From the NCBI GenBank assembly GCA_949077035.1, contig CARUPR010000005.1, forward strand, positions 1 to 37,770: a stretch of DNA of 37,770 bases. Reading direction: 5' to 3'. The notes beneath the pieces are model-generated. The model had not been told where the DNA came from. It did not search any database and saw nothing but the letters and a program-made list of their open reading frames with translations. Source of the DNA: an uncultured Eubacteriales bacterium (GTDB taxonomy: Bacteria > Bacillota > Clostridia > Christensenellales > UBA1242). Of the stretch, positions 18,057-26,100 are shown piece after piece. How positions within the stretch are numbered: position 1 is the first letter of the stretch; each line of letters starts with the position of its first letter. Position numbers and translations under genes: made by a program.

Positions 18057-18081
18057 TTTAATAATAAGGTAATCTTAGACA
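18057..18081 (+). repeat. 25-bp motif, copy 1 of 4
   Basis: TTTAATAATA, two variable bases (AG), then GTAATCTTAGACA. It precedes the rep cassette. See the finding on the motif. Confidence 0.85.
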
Positions 18082-18129
18082 CAAAACAATAATAGCACAT
18101 ATTCTTTTCAAAAACAAACAAATAAAAAT

Positions 18130-18146
18130 CAATAAACACTTTATTG
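18130..18146 (+). other. Perfect small hairpin upstream of rep
   Basis: CAATAAA, loop CAC, TTTATTG. HUH initiators nick in or near such stem-loops, so this is a candidate double-strand origin; the nick site is not identified. Confidence 0.3.
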
Positions 18147-18220
18147 AGAGCAAAATTTATTATAAAAGCAAAGAAAAGCCTTTATAGTAAAAAGATAAAT
18201 TATTTAAAGGAGATGATACA

Positions 18221-19042
18221 ATGATAAATATAAATGAACAAAACCAATACAGAGAAGCAAAAGTTTTTATTTATGATAATGAACGAATGAGAATTCAATA
18301 TAACCTTTATAATCCATTTGAAGAACGAGTTATGTGAGCATACCCACCACCTAAAATAAGAAACTATAAAAACCCTTATATGACCACTAAACAATATGTA
18401 GCAGTTCTTAGAGAAAATAGAAAACAATTATTTAAATTAAAGTTTGATGAAAGCAAGTGTTTATTCGTCACTTTAACAACTAAAGACATTATTAGTTGAG
18501 ACAGCATAAAAGTAAAATTCCAATCTTTTATGAAATGCGTTAAAAGACATTTTGGCAAATTTCATTATGTGCGTGTTATTGAATCTCATAAAAAAGAAAC
18601 ACACTATCACATACACATAATATTTATGTTTGAAAAAGAAAAGCCCATTGATATGACTGAAGAATGAGTTAACAAGCACTGAAAACACGGAATAAGCGAC
18701 TATCAATTTGCTACTGAGCCATATGGAGTTTTAGATTATATAACACTATACAAACAATCAAATATAAATCCAGAGAACAAGAATTTTACTAAGTTTCCAC
18801 AATTCGTAAAACTTTTTACTAGAAGCTTAAAGTTCCCTCAAGCAGAAGAGATTGAAATAGAAACTACTATTGCTGGAGCGAAAGACTTACTAGACGATTT
18901 AAACGAGAAGTGCAGAAAGAACACAGGACAAGACCTATATTGCTTTAATGATGGCCATTATTATATAGATTACGAGACTGGCGAATATGCCTATTGCCTA
19001 GATAAACAATATTATCACATACCATTTATAAAGGACGAGTAA
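18221..19042 (+). CDS. rep: HUH rolling-circle replication initiator (requires UGA=Trp)
   Basis: 273 residues if TGA is read as Trp at codons 39, 93, 149 and 154 (18335, 18497, 18665, 18680); with the standard code it breaks into fragments. All four Trp are TGA. Motifs in order: CLFVTLTT (motif 1); HYHIHIIF with the metal-binding His130 and His132 (motif 2); YGVLDYITLYKQ with the likely nicking Tyr (motif 3). This is the layout of single-strand-nicking Rep proteins. The SD AAAGGAG lies upstream. The four TGA sit in otherwise undamaged coding sequence with no frameshift, so decay is unlikely. It probably replicates the excised circle. Confidence 0.85.
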
Positions 19043-19044
19043 AT

Positions 19045-19197
19045 ATGTTTTTTAGAACACCAAAGTATATGTACTTACAAACTAAAAATATAGAAAAATT
19101 AAAGCTTACTAAAGAGATTGTAGAAGCAATGAATAATATTAAAAATCAATTAGAGAGCGACAATTACAAGGCTATAATTATAACAATAATAAAATAA
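19045..19197 (+). CDS. Small protein downstream of rep
   Basis: 50 residues (MFFRTPKYMYLQTKNIEKLK...), starting two bases after the rep stop with GGACGAG just upstream. Charged and helical, no motif recognised. Probably co-translated with rep and possibly a copy-control or accessory peptide (inference). Confidence 0.55.
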   Translation: MFFRTPKYMYLQTKNIEKLKLTKEIVEAMNNIKNQLESDNYKAIIITIIK

Positions 19198-19224
19198 GCA
19201 GTCATTAATTAGACTGCTTTCTTT
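19197..19224 (+). terminator. Terminator of the rep operon
   Basis: AGCAGTC pairs with GACTGCT around an eight-base loop, followed by a T-rich tail that runs into copy 2 of the 25-bp motif. Confidence 0.8.
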
Positions 19225-19226
19225 AT

Positions 19227-19251
19227 TTTAATAATAGTGTAATCTTAGACA
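19227..19251 (+). repeat. 25-bp motif, copy 2 of 4
   Basis: TTTAATAATA, variable GT, then GTAATCTTAGACA. It lies between the rep operon and the 3' end of the repressor gene. Confidence 0.85.
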
Positions 19252-19255
19252 AGCT

Positions 19256-19555
19256 CTATTTCAAAAATGTTAATAGTGCTTCCTTTTTTTCTTTTGGCAA
19301 TGCTTTAATTCTTTCTAAAATTTCCATATCAGTTTCAAAGTTATTAGAATCGTGATAGAAAAACTTTTCAGCAGAATAATTACAAGCTTCTAGGATACTA
19401 AAAAATACTTCCATACTAGGAAGAAAATCTTTCTTTGTTTCAAGTCTATTGATATAGCCATCATTTAATTCTATTTTTTGAGATAAAGCTCTTGCAGATA
19501 AATTAGCATCTCGTCTTATAGTACCAATTTTAAATATAATCTCATTTCTATCCAT
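19256..19555 (-). CDS. XRE-family repressor
   Basis: 99 residues counting from the minus-strand ATG at 19555, chosen for the SD GGAGGA; a longer in-frame start at 19678 lies among the operators. The helix-turn-helix is KIGTIRRDANLSARALSQKIELNDGYINRLE, with a short C-terminal helical tail (ILERIKALPKEKKEALLTFLK). It is divergent from the 19800 operon. Dyads with core ATCGCAATAT near its own start, in the 19800 promoter and in the 21124 promoter suggest autoregulation and control of both operons. Ends in TAG. Confidence 0.85.
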   Translation of the reverse strand: MDRNEIIFKIGTIRRDANLSARALSQKIELNDGYINRLETKKDFLPSMEVFFSILEACNYSAEKFFYHDSNNFETDMEILERIKALPKEKKEALLTFLK

Positions 19556-19601
19556 AATAGTTCCTCCGCCATTATTATAAATTGGAACTACTATTGCTCT
19601 A

Positions 19602-19660
19602 ATCACAATATTGTTGGCAACAAAAAGTCTTTTGCTATAAAATATCGCAATATTTGTGAT
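19602..19660. promoter_or_regulatory. Operator pair near the XRE repressor start
   Basis: An inverted-repeat site, ATCGCAATATTTGTGAT, at 19644-19660 and a related half-dyad, ATCACAATATTGTTG, at 19602-19616. The same core recurs at 19755 and 21080. Confidence 0.6.
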
Positions 19661-19746
19661 TTTGACATTATTTTTCATATTTTTATGATTTACACCACGA
19701 TTTTATAGCCTTATTTGTGTTATTTCCATTTCAAAATGAAATTTAT

Positions 19747-19776
19747 TTTACAAAGTATCGCATTTTATGTTAATAT
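19747..19776 (+). promoter_or_regulatory. Repressed promoter of the 19800 operon
   Basis: TTTACA (19747-19752) and TAATAT (19771-19776). The operator-like GTATCGCATTTTATG lies in the spacer. Confidence 0.6.
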
Positions 19777-19799
19777 ATTTTAAAATATAGAGGTGTAAT

Positions 19800-20339
19800 A
19801 TGATAGATTTAGATCAACTTTTAGCAGAGTTAGACGAAACAAAAAACATAAACAACGATTATGATAGATTTATAGCAATTAAAGACCATTTATCTATCTC
19901 GACTTTGCAAAGAATATTCAATCTTCCATATCTAAAAGCTAAAAAGATTATAGACGATTTAGTTGAGTGTGGAGCTATAGAAAAAGAAACCTACAAATTA
20001 CTTTCAATCCATAAATACAATGATTACCTAAGACAACATAGCATAGTTAAATATAAATGTATAGACGACTTTACGCCTAATATATTTGATTTTATTAAAA
20101 ACCATCTTATTAAAGATGTTTGTTATGTGACAAAATTAGATAAGGTCTTTGATACAAATCTTAGTATAATGCCTTTTGAAGATAGAAAAGAGAAAATAGA
20201 ACTTATGCTTCAAAGTGAAAGTAATACAAATTTGATAAAGTACTTGACTTATAGTTATTTAGCAAAAGTTTATAGAAATAGTGATAACTTATATGAACAA
20301 AATAAACTATCACTTATAGATAAAATATTTAAAGATTAA
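19800..20339 (+). CDS. Protein with FtsK-gamma-like winged helix
   Basis: 179 residues. The segment DHLSISTLQRIFNLPYLKAKKIIDDLVECGAIE (about residues 30-63) resembles the FtsK/SpoIIIE gamma winged helix that reads oriented DNA sites and activates XerD. The rest (KYKCIDDFTPNIFDFIKNHL...) is helical and unrecognised, with no motor domain. The SD GAGGTG is present. It is the first gene of the operon divergent from the repressor, with the next gene 11 bases on. It could be a DNA-binding accessory factor; the link to Xer-type recombination at the 25-bp motifs is inference. Confidence 0.65.
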   Translation: MIDLDQLLAELDETKNINNDYDRFIAIKDHLSISTLQRIFNLPYLKAKKIIDDLVECGAIEKETYKLLSIHKYNDYLRQHSIVKYKCIDDFTPNIFDFIKNHLIKDVCYVTKLDKVFDTNLSIMPFEDRKEKIELMLQSESNTNLIKYLTYSYLAKVYRNSDNLYEQNKLSLIDKIFKD

Positions 20340-20350
20340 ATGAGGTCAAT

Positions 20351-20839
20351 ATGATAACAATAAATAGTTTAGAAGAATTAGAAAAGTTTCTTGCTATAAA
20401 GAAATTTGACAACGAAGGATTGAAAATTTTATGTTATGATTTTGGAGAAGATGACGTAACTTTTAATATTCCAATAGAGTTTTTAGGCGAAGAATATTGT
20501 GTTAATTTTGATATAGTTGGCAATGTAATTTTTAACAAAGATGTTTTTAATATTTCTAATTTAAGAGCAAAAAATATAGAGAGCAAAACAAGTTTGGATA
20601 TTGATTGTATAGAGTCAGAAACTATTATCGCAAACAAAATTGATTCATCAAAACAAATTCAGTGCAAGTCAATCAAAGCAAAAAAAGTATATGCACAAAT
20701 TTTATATGTAGATAGAGAGATTGACTGCGAAACACTGCATATAGCACAATCTTTAAGCTTTTTTGGAACTCTTAAATCTAAGAGCCTACTCTTGCAAGAT
20801 GCTTATTTAGAAAATGTAGTTGCTAATAATAGAAAATAA
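20351..20839 (+). CDS. Possible beta-helix (bactofilin-like) protein
   Basis: 162 residues, soluble. From about residue 55 the chain shows a short-period pattern of alternating hydrophobic positions (NVIFNKDVFNISNLRAKNIE, SLDIDCIESETIIANKI, QIQCKSIKAKKVYAQILYVD) like a stacked right-handed beta-helix of bactofilin or pentapeptide-like proteins. No family is assigned. It follows the FtsK-gamma-like gene in the same operon and is followed by copy 3 of the 25-bp motif. Confidence 0.6.
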   Translation: MITINSLEELEKFLAIKKFDNEGLKILCYDFGEDDVTFNIPIEFLGEEYCVNFDIVGNVIFNKDVFNISNLRAKNIESKTSLDIDCIESETIIANKIDSSKQIQCKSIKAKKVYAQILYVDREIDCETLHIAQSLSFFGTLKSKSLLLQDAYLENVVANNRK

Positions 20840-20846
20840 TCCTTGT

Positions 20847-20871
20847 TTTAATAATAATGTAATCTTAGACA
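20847..20871 (+). repeat. 25-bp motif, copy 3 of 4
   Basis: TTTAATAATA, variable AT, then GTAATCTTAGACA, eight bases after a stop codon and ahead of the cargo cassette. Confidence 0.85.
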
Positions 20872-20936
20872 TTTTCAATAAACTATGAACATATAGCCAA
20901 ATATTTTTAATCGCAAGATATTCCCAGAAGTCACCA

Positions 20937-21014
20937 GATTAACCCCAAGACACGAAAATCAAAAGACTAATAAAATATATTAAAAATAACTTAAAATGTC
21001 CAAAATGAATATGG
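20937..21014 (+). repeat. Intergenic module, copy a
   Basis: A degenerate copy of the module seen at 25625-25700 and 26029-26100: GATTAAC, ACGAAAAT, AATAAAATATATTAA, then TGTCC before a terminator-like or hairpin end. Confidence 0.5.
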
Positions 21015-21042
21015 AGTATTGCATGATACCCCATATTTTTTT
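21008..21042 (+). terminator. Hairpin/terminator before the cargo promoter
   Basis: AATATGG pairs with CCATATT, with an inner GTAT/ATAC pairing, then seven T residues. Confidence 0.75.
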
Positions 21043-21071
21043 ATTAAATAGTTGTATAAAGTGAAATTTAT

Positions 21072-21101
21072 TTTACAAGATATCGCAATATATGTTATAC
21101 T
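21072..21101 (+). promoter_or_regulatory. Repressed promoter of the SPFH cargo operon
   Basis: TTTACA (21072-21077) and TATACT (21096-21101). The spacer contains TATCGCAATATATG, the XRE operator core, in the same context (GAAATTTATTTTACAA) as the 19800 promoter. Confidence 0.65.
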
Positions 21102-21123
21102 TATTATGCTTTAAGGAGGCTTT

Positions 21124-22284
21124 ATGGCAAAAACAGCAGATATAATTAAATACGAGGGAGATAATAAAACTTTTGTATGGAAACATCCTTGTGAAGATTT
21201 TAATAATTTGACACAACTTATTGTTCATGAATCACAAGAAGCTATATTTTTTATGAATGGCCAAGCCCTAGATGTTTTCAGTGCTGGCAGATATACTCTT
21301 GAGACTGAAAATTTACCTTTATTAGGTAAAATGCTTAATAGAACTACTGGCAAGATATCTCCATTTCATTGTGAAGTTTATTTTATAAACAAGACTATTC
21401 AAATGGCTATTAAATGGGGAGTTGGAAATGTAGGCTATATGGAACCTACATATAATTTCCCACTTGTAATTGGTGCAGGTGGAGAACTTATACTTAAAGT
21501 TGAGAATGGAAAAAAACTATTGTTAAAACTTGTAGGCACTGAAAATTTGCTTTTACAAGAAAAACTTGTTGCATACTTTCGTGGCATTTTGTCAACCAAA
21601 GTTAAGAGTGTTCTAGCTAAAACAATTAAAAAAGAAAAAATAAATATATTTGAGATTGACGAAAATCTTGAAGAACTCTCTGAAAATCTTTTGCCACTTT
21701 TAAAACCAGAATTTGAAGAATATGGTTTATCTTTAGAGAGATTTTTAGTTGATAGAATTATTAAACCAGAAGATAATGAAAAATTTCAAAAATTTGAGAC
21801 TCTGCATTTTAGACAATATGCTGATATAACTGATGCAAAGATTAGACAGCAAGTAGATATTATCGATGAACAAACTAAAGCTCAAAAAATGCTTATAGAA
21901 TCTCAAGCTCTTGCAACTAAAAGGGTTCAAGAAGGCTACACCTATCAACAAGAGAGAAGTTTTGATGTTGCGTCTGATGTCGCAAAAAATGAAGCCTCTG
22001 GTCAGTTCACAAACATGGGGATTGGTCTTGGAACTATGGCTAGTGTTGGTGGAGCTGTTGGAGGTGTGTTGACTCAAGCAATGGGGAATTTAAATAATAC
22101 ACAGCCTCAAGAAATAAGCTGTGTAAATTGTGGAATAAAATTGCCTAATTCTGCTAGATTTTGTTATGTCTGTGGTAATCAAATTAAATCTACTACACCA
22201 ATAAAAAAAGTTTGTAATAATTGTGGAGCTGATTTGCCAAATAGTAGTAAATTTTGTTTACAATGTGGAACTAAAGTTGAATAA
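21124..22284 (+). CDS. SPFH-domain protein with two C-terminal zinc ribbons (YdjI-like)
   Basis: 386 residues. The N-terminal FVWKHPCEDFNNLTQLIVHESQEAIFF and GRYTLETENLPLLGK are hallmark segments of the YdjI-type SPFH proteins. A coiled helical stretch and a Gly-rich hydrophobic segment (about residues 295-320) follow. Two zinc ribbons end the protein: CVNCGIKLPNSARFCYVCG and CNNCGADLPNSSKFCLQCG. In Bacillus YdjI works with PspA-type membrane-stress proteins; no PspA is seen here. SD AAGGAGG. It is the first gene of a three-gene cargo operon under the XRE-type operator. A chromosomal flotillin (FloA) is also present, so the element brings a second SPFH protein. Confidence 0.88.
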   Translation: MAKTADIIKYEGDNKTFVWKHPCEDFNNLTQLIVHESQEAIFFMNGQALDVFSAGRYTLETENLPLLGKMLNRTTGKISPFHCEVYFINKTIQMAIKWGVGNVGYMEPTYNFPLVIGAGGELILKVENGKKLLLKLVGTENLLLQEKLVAYFRGILSTKVKSVLAKTIKKEKINIFEIDENLEELSENLLPLLKPEFEEYGLSLERFLVDRIIKPEDNEKFQKFETLHFRQYADITDAKIRQQVDIIDEQTKAQKMLIESQALATKRVQEGYTYQQERSFDVASDVAKNEASGQFTNMGIGLGTMASVGGAVGGVLTQAMGNLNNTQPQEISCVNCGIKLPNSARFCYVCGNQIKSTTPIKKVCNNCGADLPNSSKFCLQCGTKVE

Positions 22285-22293
22285 GGAGTTATT

Positions 22294-23004
22294 ATGAAAA
22301 ATAAAAATTTAAGAAATTATGCTTTGACTTGGCTTGTTGCATTAATGGTATTTAATATAGTTATTTTTGTAATTCCAAATGAAATTATGGGTATAAACAG
22401 ATTTGAACTATCTTCTTTTTGGGTAAGTTATGCTTTAATTTCTCTTACCTTTATAGGACAATTACTAACAACTATTTATGTAATCAAAACTGCAACAACA
22501 AAGGAAAAAATATTTTATAAAATTCCAATTATTCGTATGAGTTTAATTTGTCTAATATCTGCAATTTTATTAGGCTTAATATTTATGACAATAACAAAGA
22601 TTCCTAGTTGGGTCGGAGTTATAGTTTGTGCTATTACTCTTTTAATTTATGTAATATATTGTGTATGTGCATTTACTGCTTCTAGCAAAGTTGAAGAAAT
22701 CAACATTGATACAAAAACAAAAATTAAAACTTTTAAAAACCTTACAGCTGAGGCTAAAATATTGTGTTCTTATGCTCAAAGCAAAATTGCAAAAAACGAA
22801 ACGAAAAAAGTATATGAATTATTTAGGTTTGGAGATTATGTTTATGAAGACAATTTGAAGGAATTGCAAGATAAAATAAAAAATATATTTGATAGTTTCA
22901 GCAATGCTATAAAATCAAATAATGAAGAAGAAATTAAACAGTATTCTAAAGATTTATTTCTTTTAATGAAAGAAAAAGATATAAAACAAAAAACATTGAA
23001 ATAA
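22294..23004 (+). CDS. Four-TM membrane protein with cytoplasmic helical tail
   Basis: 236 residues. Four hydrophobic segments (about residues 9-30, 41-65, 78-102 and 104-128) are followed by a charged cytoplasmic domain of about 105 residues (NLTAEAKILCSYAQSKIAKNETKK...). No recognised family. It lies nine bases after the SPFH gene and 11 bases before the LRR gene, each with its own SD, so it is likely the membrane partner of the set. Confidence 0.75.
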   Translation: MKNKNLRNYALTWLVALMVFNIVIFVIPNEIMGINRFELSSFWVSYALISLTFIGQLLTTIYVIKTATTKEKIFYKIPIIRMSLICLISAILLGLIFMTITKIPSWVGVIVCAITLLIYVIYCVCAFTASSKVEEINIDTKTKIKTFKNLTAEAKILCSYAQSKIAKNETKKVYELFRFGDYVYEDNLKELQDKIKNIFDSFSNAIKSNNEEEIKQYSKDLFLLMKEKDIKQKTLK

Positions 23005-23015
23005 CAGGAGGAAAA

Positions 23016-25373
23016 ATGCTAAGTAATAAATGTCCTTATTGTGGAGGAAATCTAGAAGTAATAGACAATGAATTAAATGCAGTTTGCGACTCATGTGGCG
23101 AAAAAGTTTCTATTGCTGAATTAAACAATCTTAAAATGAAAAAACAAAAAATATCTACATACGAAAGTGAAAATGATAAATTAGACCACGATTATAATTC
23201 AGCTTTTGTTAGTCAAGAAGAAATAAAAAAATTAACTCCAAAAAAGCTCTTTGAACAAGTCAATTTAGCTCTAAATACTCAAGATTGGATTCAAGCAGAG
23301 AGACTTTGTAATGAAATGATACGAAGAGATCCGCAAGATGCAAATGCTTATTTATTTAAAATTTTGGCTCATTTTGGAATTTCAAGAAAAGAAGATTTAC
23401 CAAGTATAAATGGAGATACTCTTGATCGTGTATATTATGATTCTCGTGACACTTGGATAGATGAAGATGATTGCTACATAACTGAAGATGCTGAAGAACA
23501 ACTTGAGCGACCTCAATACTTATATCAACTTTTTTTGAAATTTGCAAATGAAAGTCTTAAGCAAGAAATTCAACATTATAATCAATTAATTGAAGCTAAA
23601 GCTGCGGAAAGAAAGAGGCTAGAAGAAATTGAGCAAGCTAAACAAAAAGAGATATTAAGAAGACAAGAAGAACAACAAAGAAGAATTGCAGTAAAAGAAA
23701 AGAAAAAAGAAAGAGCAAAAAAGATATTAAAATGTATAATTCCTATTGCAATTATTGCAACTATAATTATTATCATTTCATGTTTATTGCTTAATAAAAA
23801 ATCTGCGAATGAAGAACTTTACAAATCTGAAAACTTTGATGTTGAAGTAACTAATAAAATCAATACTGAAAGTGATAATTGGCTTAGTGATTATGCTTAT
23901 ATTTTTAAGTTTAAAATAACAAATAATAGTACAAAAGAAATAACACATTTAATAGGCATTATGACAGTTGATAATATACGTAATGAACACTTATTTGTTG
24001 GAGAAATTTCTTTATCTGGCTCTATTGCTTCTGGCAATTATGGCTCATGGAATGTTACAGCTTATAGTTCTTCAAATGAAACTGGATTAGAGTTATATAA
24101 TACACAATACTCTGGTTTAAATATTTATTTTAGAATTACTGATATAAGCTTTGCTGATGGTGTATATAAAGAATATGAAAATCAAGATATAAAGATTAAA
24201 TCTGCAGACCCTAACTATGTAAACCCTAAATATACAAATGCCATGAACCTATACAATCAAGGCAAATATAAAGAAGCAAAAGCAGAATTTGAAGCTTTAG
24301 GTAATTATAAAGATAGTGTTAATATGCTAAGGCTATGCAATCAAAAAATTTTAGAAATTAATCAAGCAGAATATCAAAAAGGTGTAAATTTCTTAAATCA
24401 AAAAAACTATGCCGAAGCATACAAATCATTTAAAATTGCAATAGATTACTTAGATAGTTATACAAAAATACAAGAAATTCAAAATACAGTTGAAGATAAT
24501 GCTAAAAAATTAATAAATAATGGCGAATACTCAAAAGCTTGTGAAGAGATGTCAAGTGTAGGGATTACAGCTGAATCTCAATTTTATACAGCTTGTCAAT
24601 ATGCTAGTCAAGGATATTATTCAAACTTAGTTTCTTTTGGAATAAAAGATGTTGTAGTTGCTAGTGGAACAACAGAGATATTGGAAGATGCGTTTTCTGG
24701 GTGCAGTAATTTAATATCTGTTAAAATTCCAGACTCAGTTACAAGTATAGGAGATTATGCTTTTTGGGATTGTAAAAATTTAAATAAAGTTTATATCTCT
24801 AACCTTGCTAATTGGTGTAATATTGAATTTAAAAATAATTCTTCAAATCCACTTTTCTATGCCCCACATCTTTATTTGAATGATATTGAAATCATTGAAC
24901 TAGTTATTCCAGAAAATATTACAAGTATAAAAAGTGGTCCGTTTAGTTATTATAAAGGACTAAAAAGTTTAGTAATTCCTAGTACTCTAAAAAGTATAGG
25001 AGATGAGGCATTTAGAAATTGTAGTGGAATAACATCTATATCATTTGAAAAAGGGACATTAAGTATAGGAAATCTAGCCTTTGCTAATTGCACATCTTTA
25101 ACAGATATAACAATTCCAGATTCTGTAATTAATCTAGGGAATGATGCTTTTAATAGCTGTAGTAATTTAGCTTCAATAACTATAAGCAGTAGTGTTAAAA
25201 ATATTGGCAATTATGCTTTCAGAGATTGTGGCAAACTTAAAACTATTAACTACTCAGGCACAAAAGCACAATGGCAAGTTATAAGTTTAGGTACTAATTG
25301 GAATCCTGATACAACATATAAAATTGTTTGTTCTGATGCAACCTATAGTGTCTTGTCTGGTTGGAGTAATTAA
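23016..25373 (+). CDS. Zinc-ribbon, TM, TPR-like and BspA-type LRR receptor-like protein
   Basis: 785 residues. N-terminal zinc ribbon CPYCGG...CDSCGE (Cys 6, 9, 24, 27); a helical, strongly charged stretch to about 235; one TM helix (IIPIAIIATIIIIISCLLL); a beta domain (about 275-400, FKITNNSTKEITHLIGIMTV); TPR-like repeats with YNQGKYKEAKAEFEALGNYKDS; and a C-terminal run of BspA-type leucine-rich repeats (IPDSVTSIGDYAFWDCKNL and relatives). With no signal peptide, the zinc ribbon should be cytoplasmic and the LRRs outside, as in a sensor. SD AGGAGG. Last gene of the cargo operon. Possible roles are envelope sensing, adhesion or phage exclusion; none is shown. Confidence 0.85.
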   Translation: MLSNKCPYCGGNLEVIDNELNAVCDSCGEKVSIAELNNLKMKKQKISTYESENDKLDHDYNSAFVSQEEIKKLTPKKLFEQVNLALNTQDWIQAERLCNEMIRRDPQDANAYLFKILAHFGISRKEDLPSINGDTLDRVYYDSRDTWIDEDDCYITEDAEEQLERPQYLYQLFLKFANESLKQEIQHYNQLIEAKAAERKRLEEIEQAKQKEILRRQEEQQRRIAVKEKKKERAKKILKCIIPIAIIATIIIIISCLLLNKKSANEELYKSENFDVEVTNKINTESDNWLSDYAYIFKFKITNNSTKEITHLIGIMTVDNIRNEHLFVGEISLSGSIASGNYGSWNVTAYSSSNETGLELYNTQYSGLNIYFRITDISFADGVYKEYENQDIKIKSADPNYVNPKYTNAMNLYNQGKYKEAKAEFEALGNYKDSVNMLRLCNQKILEINQAEYQKGVNFLNQKNYAEAYKSFKIAIDYLDSYTKIQEIQNTVEDNAKKLINNGEYSKACEEMSSVGITAESQFYTACQYASQGYYSNLVSFGIKDVVVASGTTEILEDAFSGCSNLISVKIPDSVTSIGDYAFWDCKNLNKVYISNLANWCNIEFKNNSSNPLFYAPHLYLNDIEIIELVIPENITSIKSGPFSYYKGLKSLVIPSTLKSIGDEAFRNCSGITSISFEKGTLSIGNLAFANCTSLTDITIPDSVINLGNDAFNSCSNLASITISSSVKNIGNYAFRDCGKLKTINYSGTKAQWQVISLGTNWNPDTTYKIVCSDATYSVLSGWSN

Positions 25374-25513
25374 AGCAAGAGGTCAATGTAAACTCTTTAT
25401 TTAGTCAAAATTGGAATAAATATAATCAAAATAGATTAGTTAAGTTATATTTTAGAGTAAATCAATATTTTTTTAGGAAAATACCTCTAATTGATAAAAT
25501 TGGGTATGTTTAA

Positions 25514-25538
25514 TTTAATAATAATGTAATCTTAGACA
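25514..25538 (+). repeat. 25-bp motif, copy 4 of 4
   Basis: TTTAATAATA, variable AT, then GTAATCTTAGACA. It lies in the 439-base gap after the LRR gene. No credible gene is seen in 25374-25812. Confidence 0.85.
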
Positions 25539-25556
25539 TTTTATCTTAAAATCAAT

Positions 25557-25588
25557 ATAGCACAAAAATTAAAGTGCTATTTTTTTTA
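25557..25588 (+). terminator. Terminator after the cargo operon
   Basis: ATAGCAC pairs with GTGCTAT, followed by eight T residues. Confidence 0.82.
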
Positions 25589-25624
25589 TTGCAGAATAAC
25601 ACCAGAAGATAACAGAGATACCTA

Positions 25625-25700
25625 GATTAAACGAAAATAACTTTTATAATAAAATATATATAAAACTAAATAAAGTGTCCCCAAATTAAATCTATGAACT
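25625..25700 (+). repeat. Intergenic module, copy b
   Basis: Shares GATTAAACGAAAATAA, an AT-rich core, AAAGTGTCC and ATTAAATCT with the copy at 26029-26100. Confidence 0.7.
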
Positions 25701-25812
25701 CAAAACAAATTTTAATTATCTTCTTCCCCATAGTGTCCTTTTCTAAAAATACGATTTATAATATACCTATCGTTTCAGTCAAACAAGAATTGATAAACAC
25801 AAAGGAGTTATT

Positions 25813-25998
25813 ATGAAAGATAACAAACAAAATTTTAATGATTCAGTCAGCTTTAATAAAGAGATAACAAATATATTAACTGACTTGCTATTAGACAAAA
25901 TTAAATATATGATTAGGTGTAGTGTTGAGGAACATGATATTGAGCCAATCAAAAAGTTATTATTCTTACTAGACGAACATAAACAATTTGAAAAATAG
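25813..25998 (+). CDS. Small helical protein of unknown function
   Basis: 61 residues, charged, probably two helices (EITNILTDLLLDKIKYMIRC; IEPIKKLLFLLDEHKQFEK). The start ATG has AAAGGAG nearby. It is flanked on both sides by copies of the intergenic module, as if it were a cassette. Ends in TAG. Function unknown. Confidence 0.6.
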   Translation: MKDNKQNFNDSVSFNKEITNILTDLLLDKIKYMIRCSVEEHDIEPIKKLLFLLDEHKQFEK

Positions 25999-26028
25999 AT
26001 ATATGCCAGAGTTAACCCAGCATATCTT

Positions 26029-26100
26029 GAATTAACGAAAATAATCTTTTTAATATATATTAACCAAATAAAAAAGTGTCCTAGAATTAAATCTAGGACT
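26029..26100 (+). repeat. Intergenic module, copy c
   Basis: GAATTAACGAAAATAA, AT core, AAAAGTGTCC, ATTAAATCTAGGAC. Its end forms the terminator below. Confidence 0.7.

Noticed and set aside
18221..19042. Reading the rep region as a pseudogene with four nonsense mutations
   Set aside because: All interruptions are TGA, all at plausible Trp positions, with no frameshift and intact HUH motifs; recoding explains this better.
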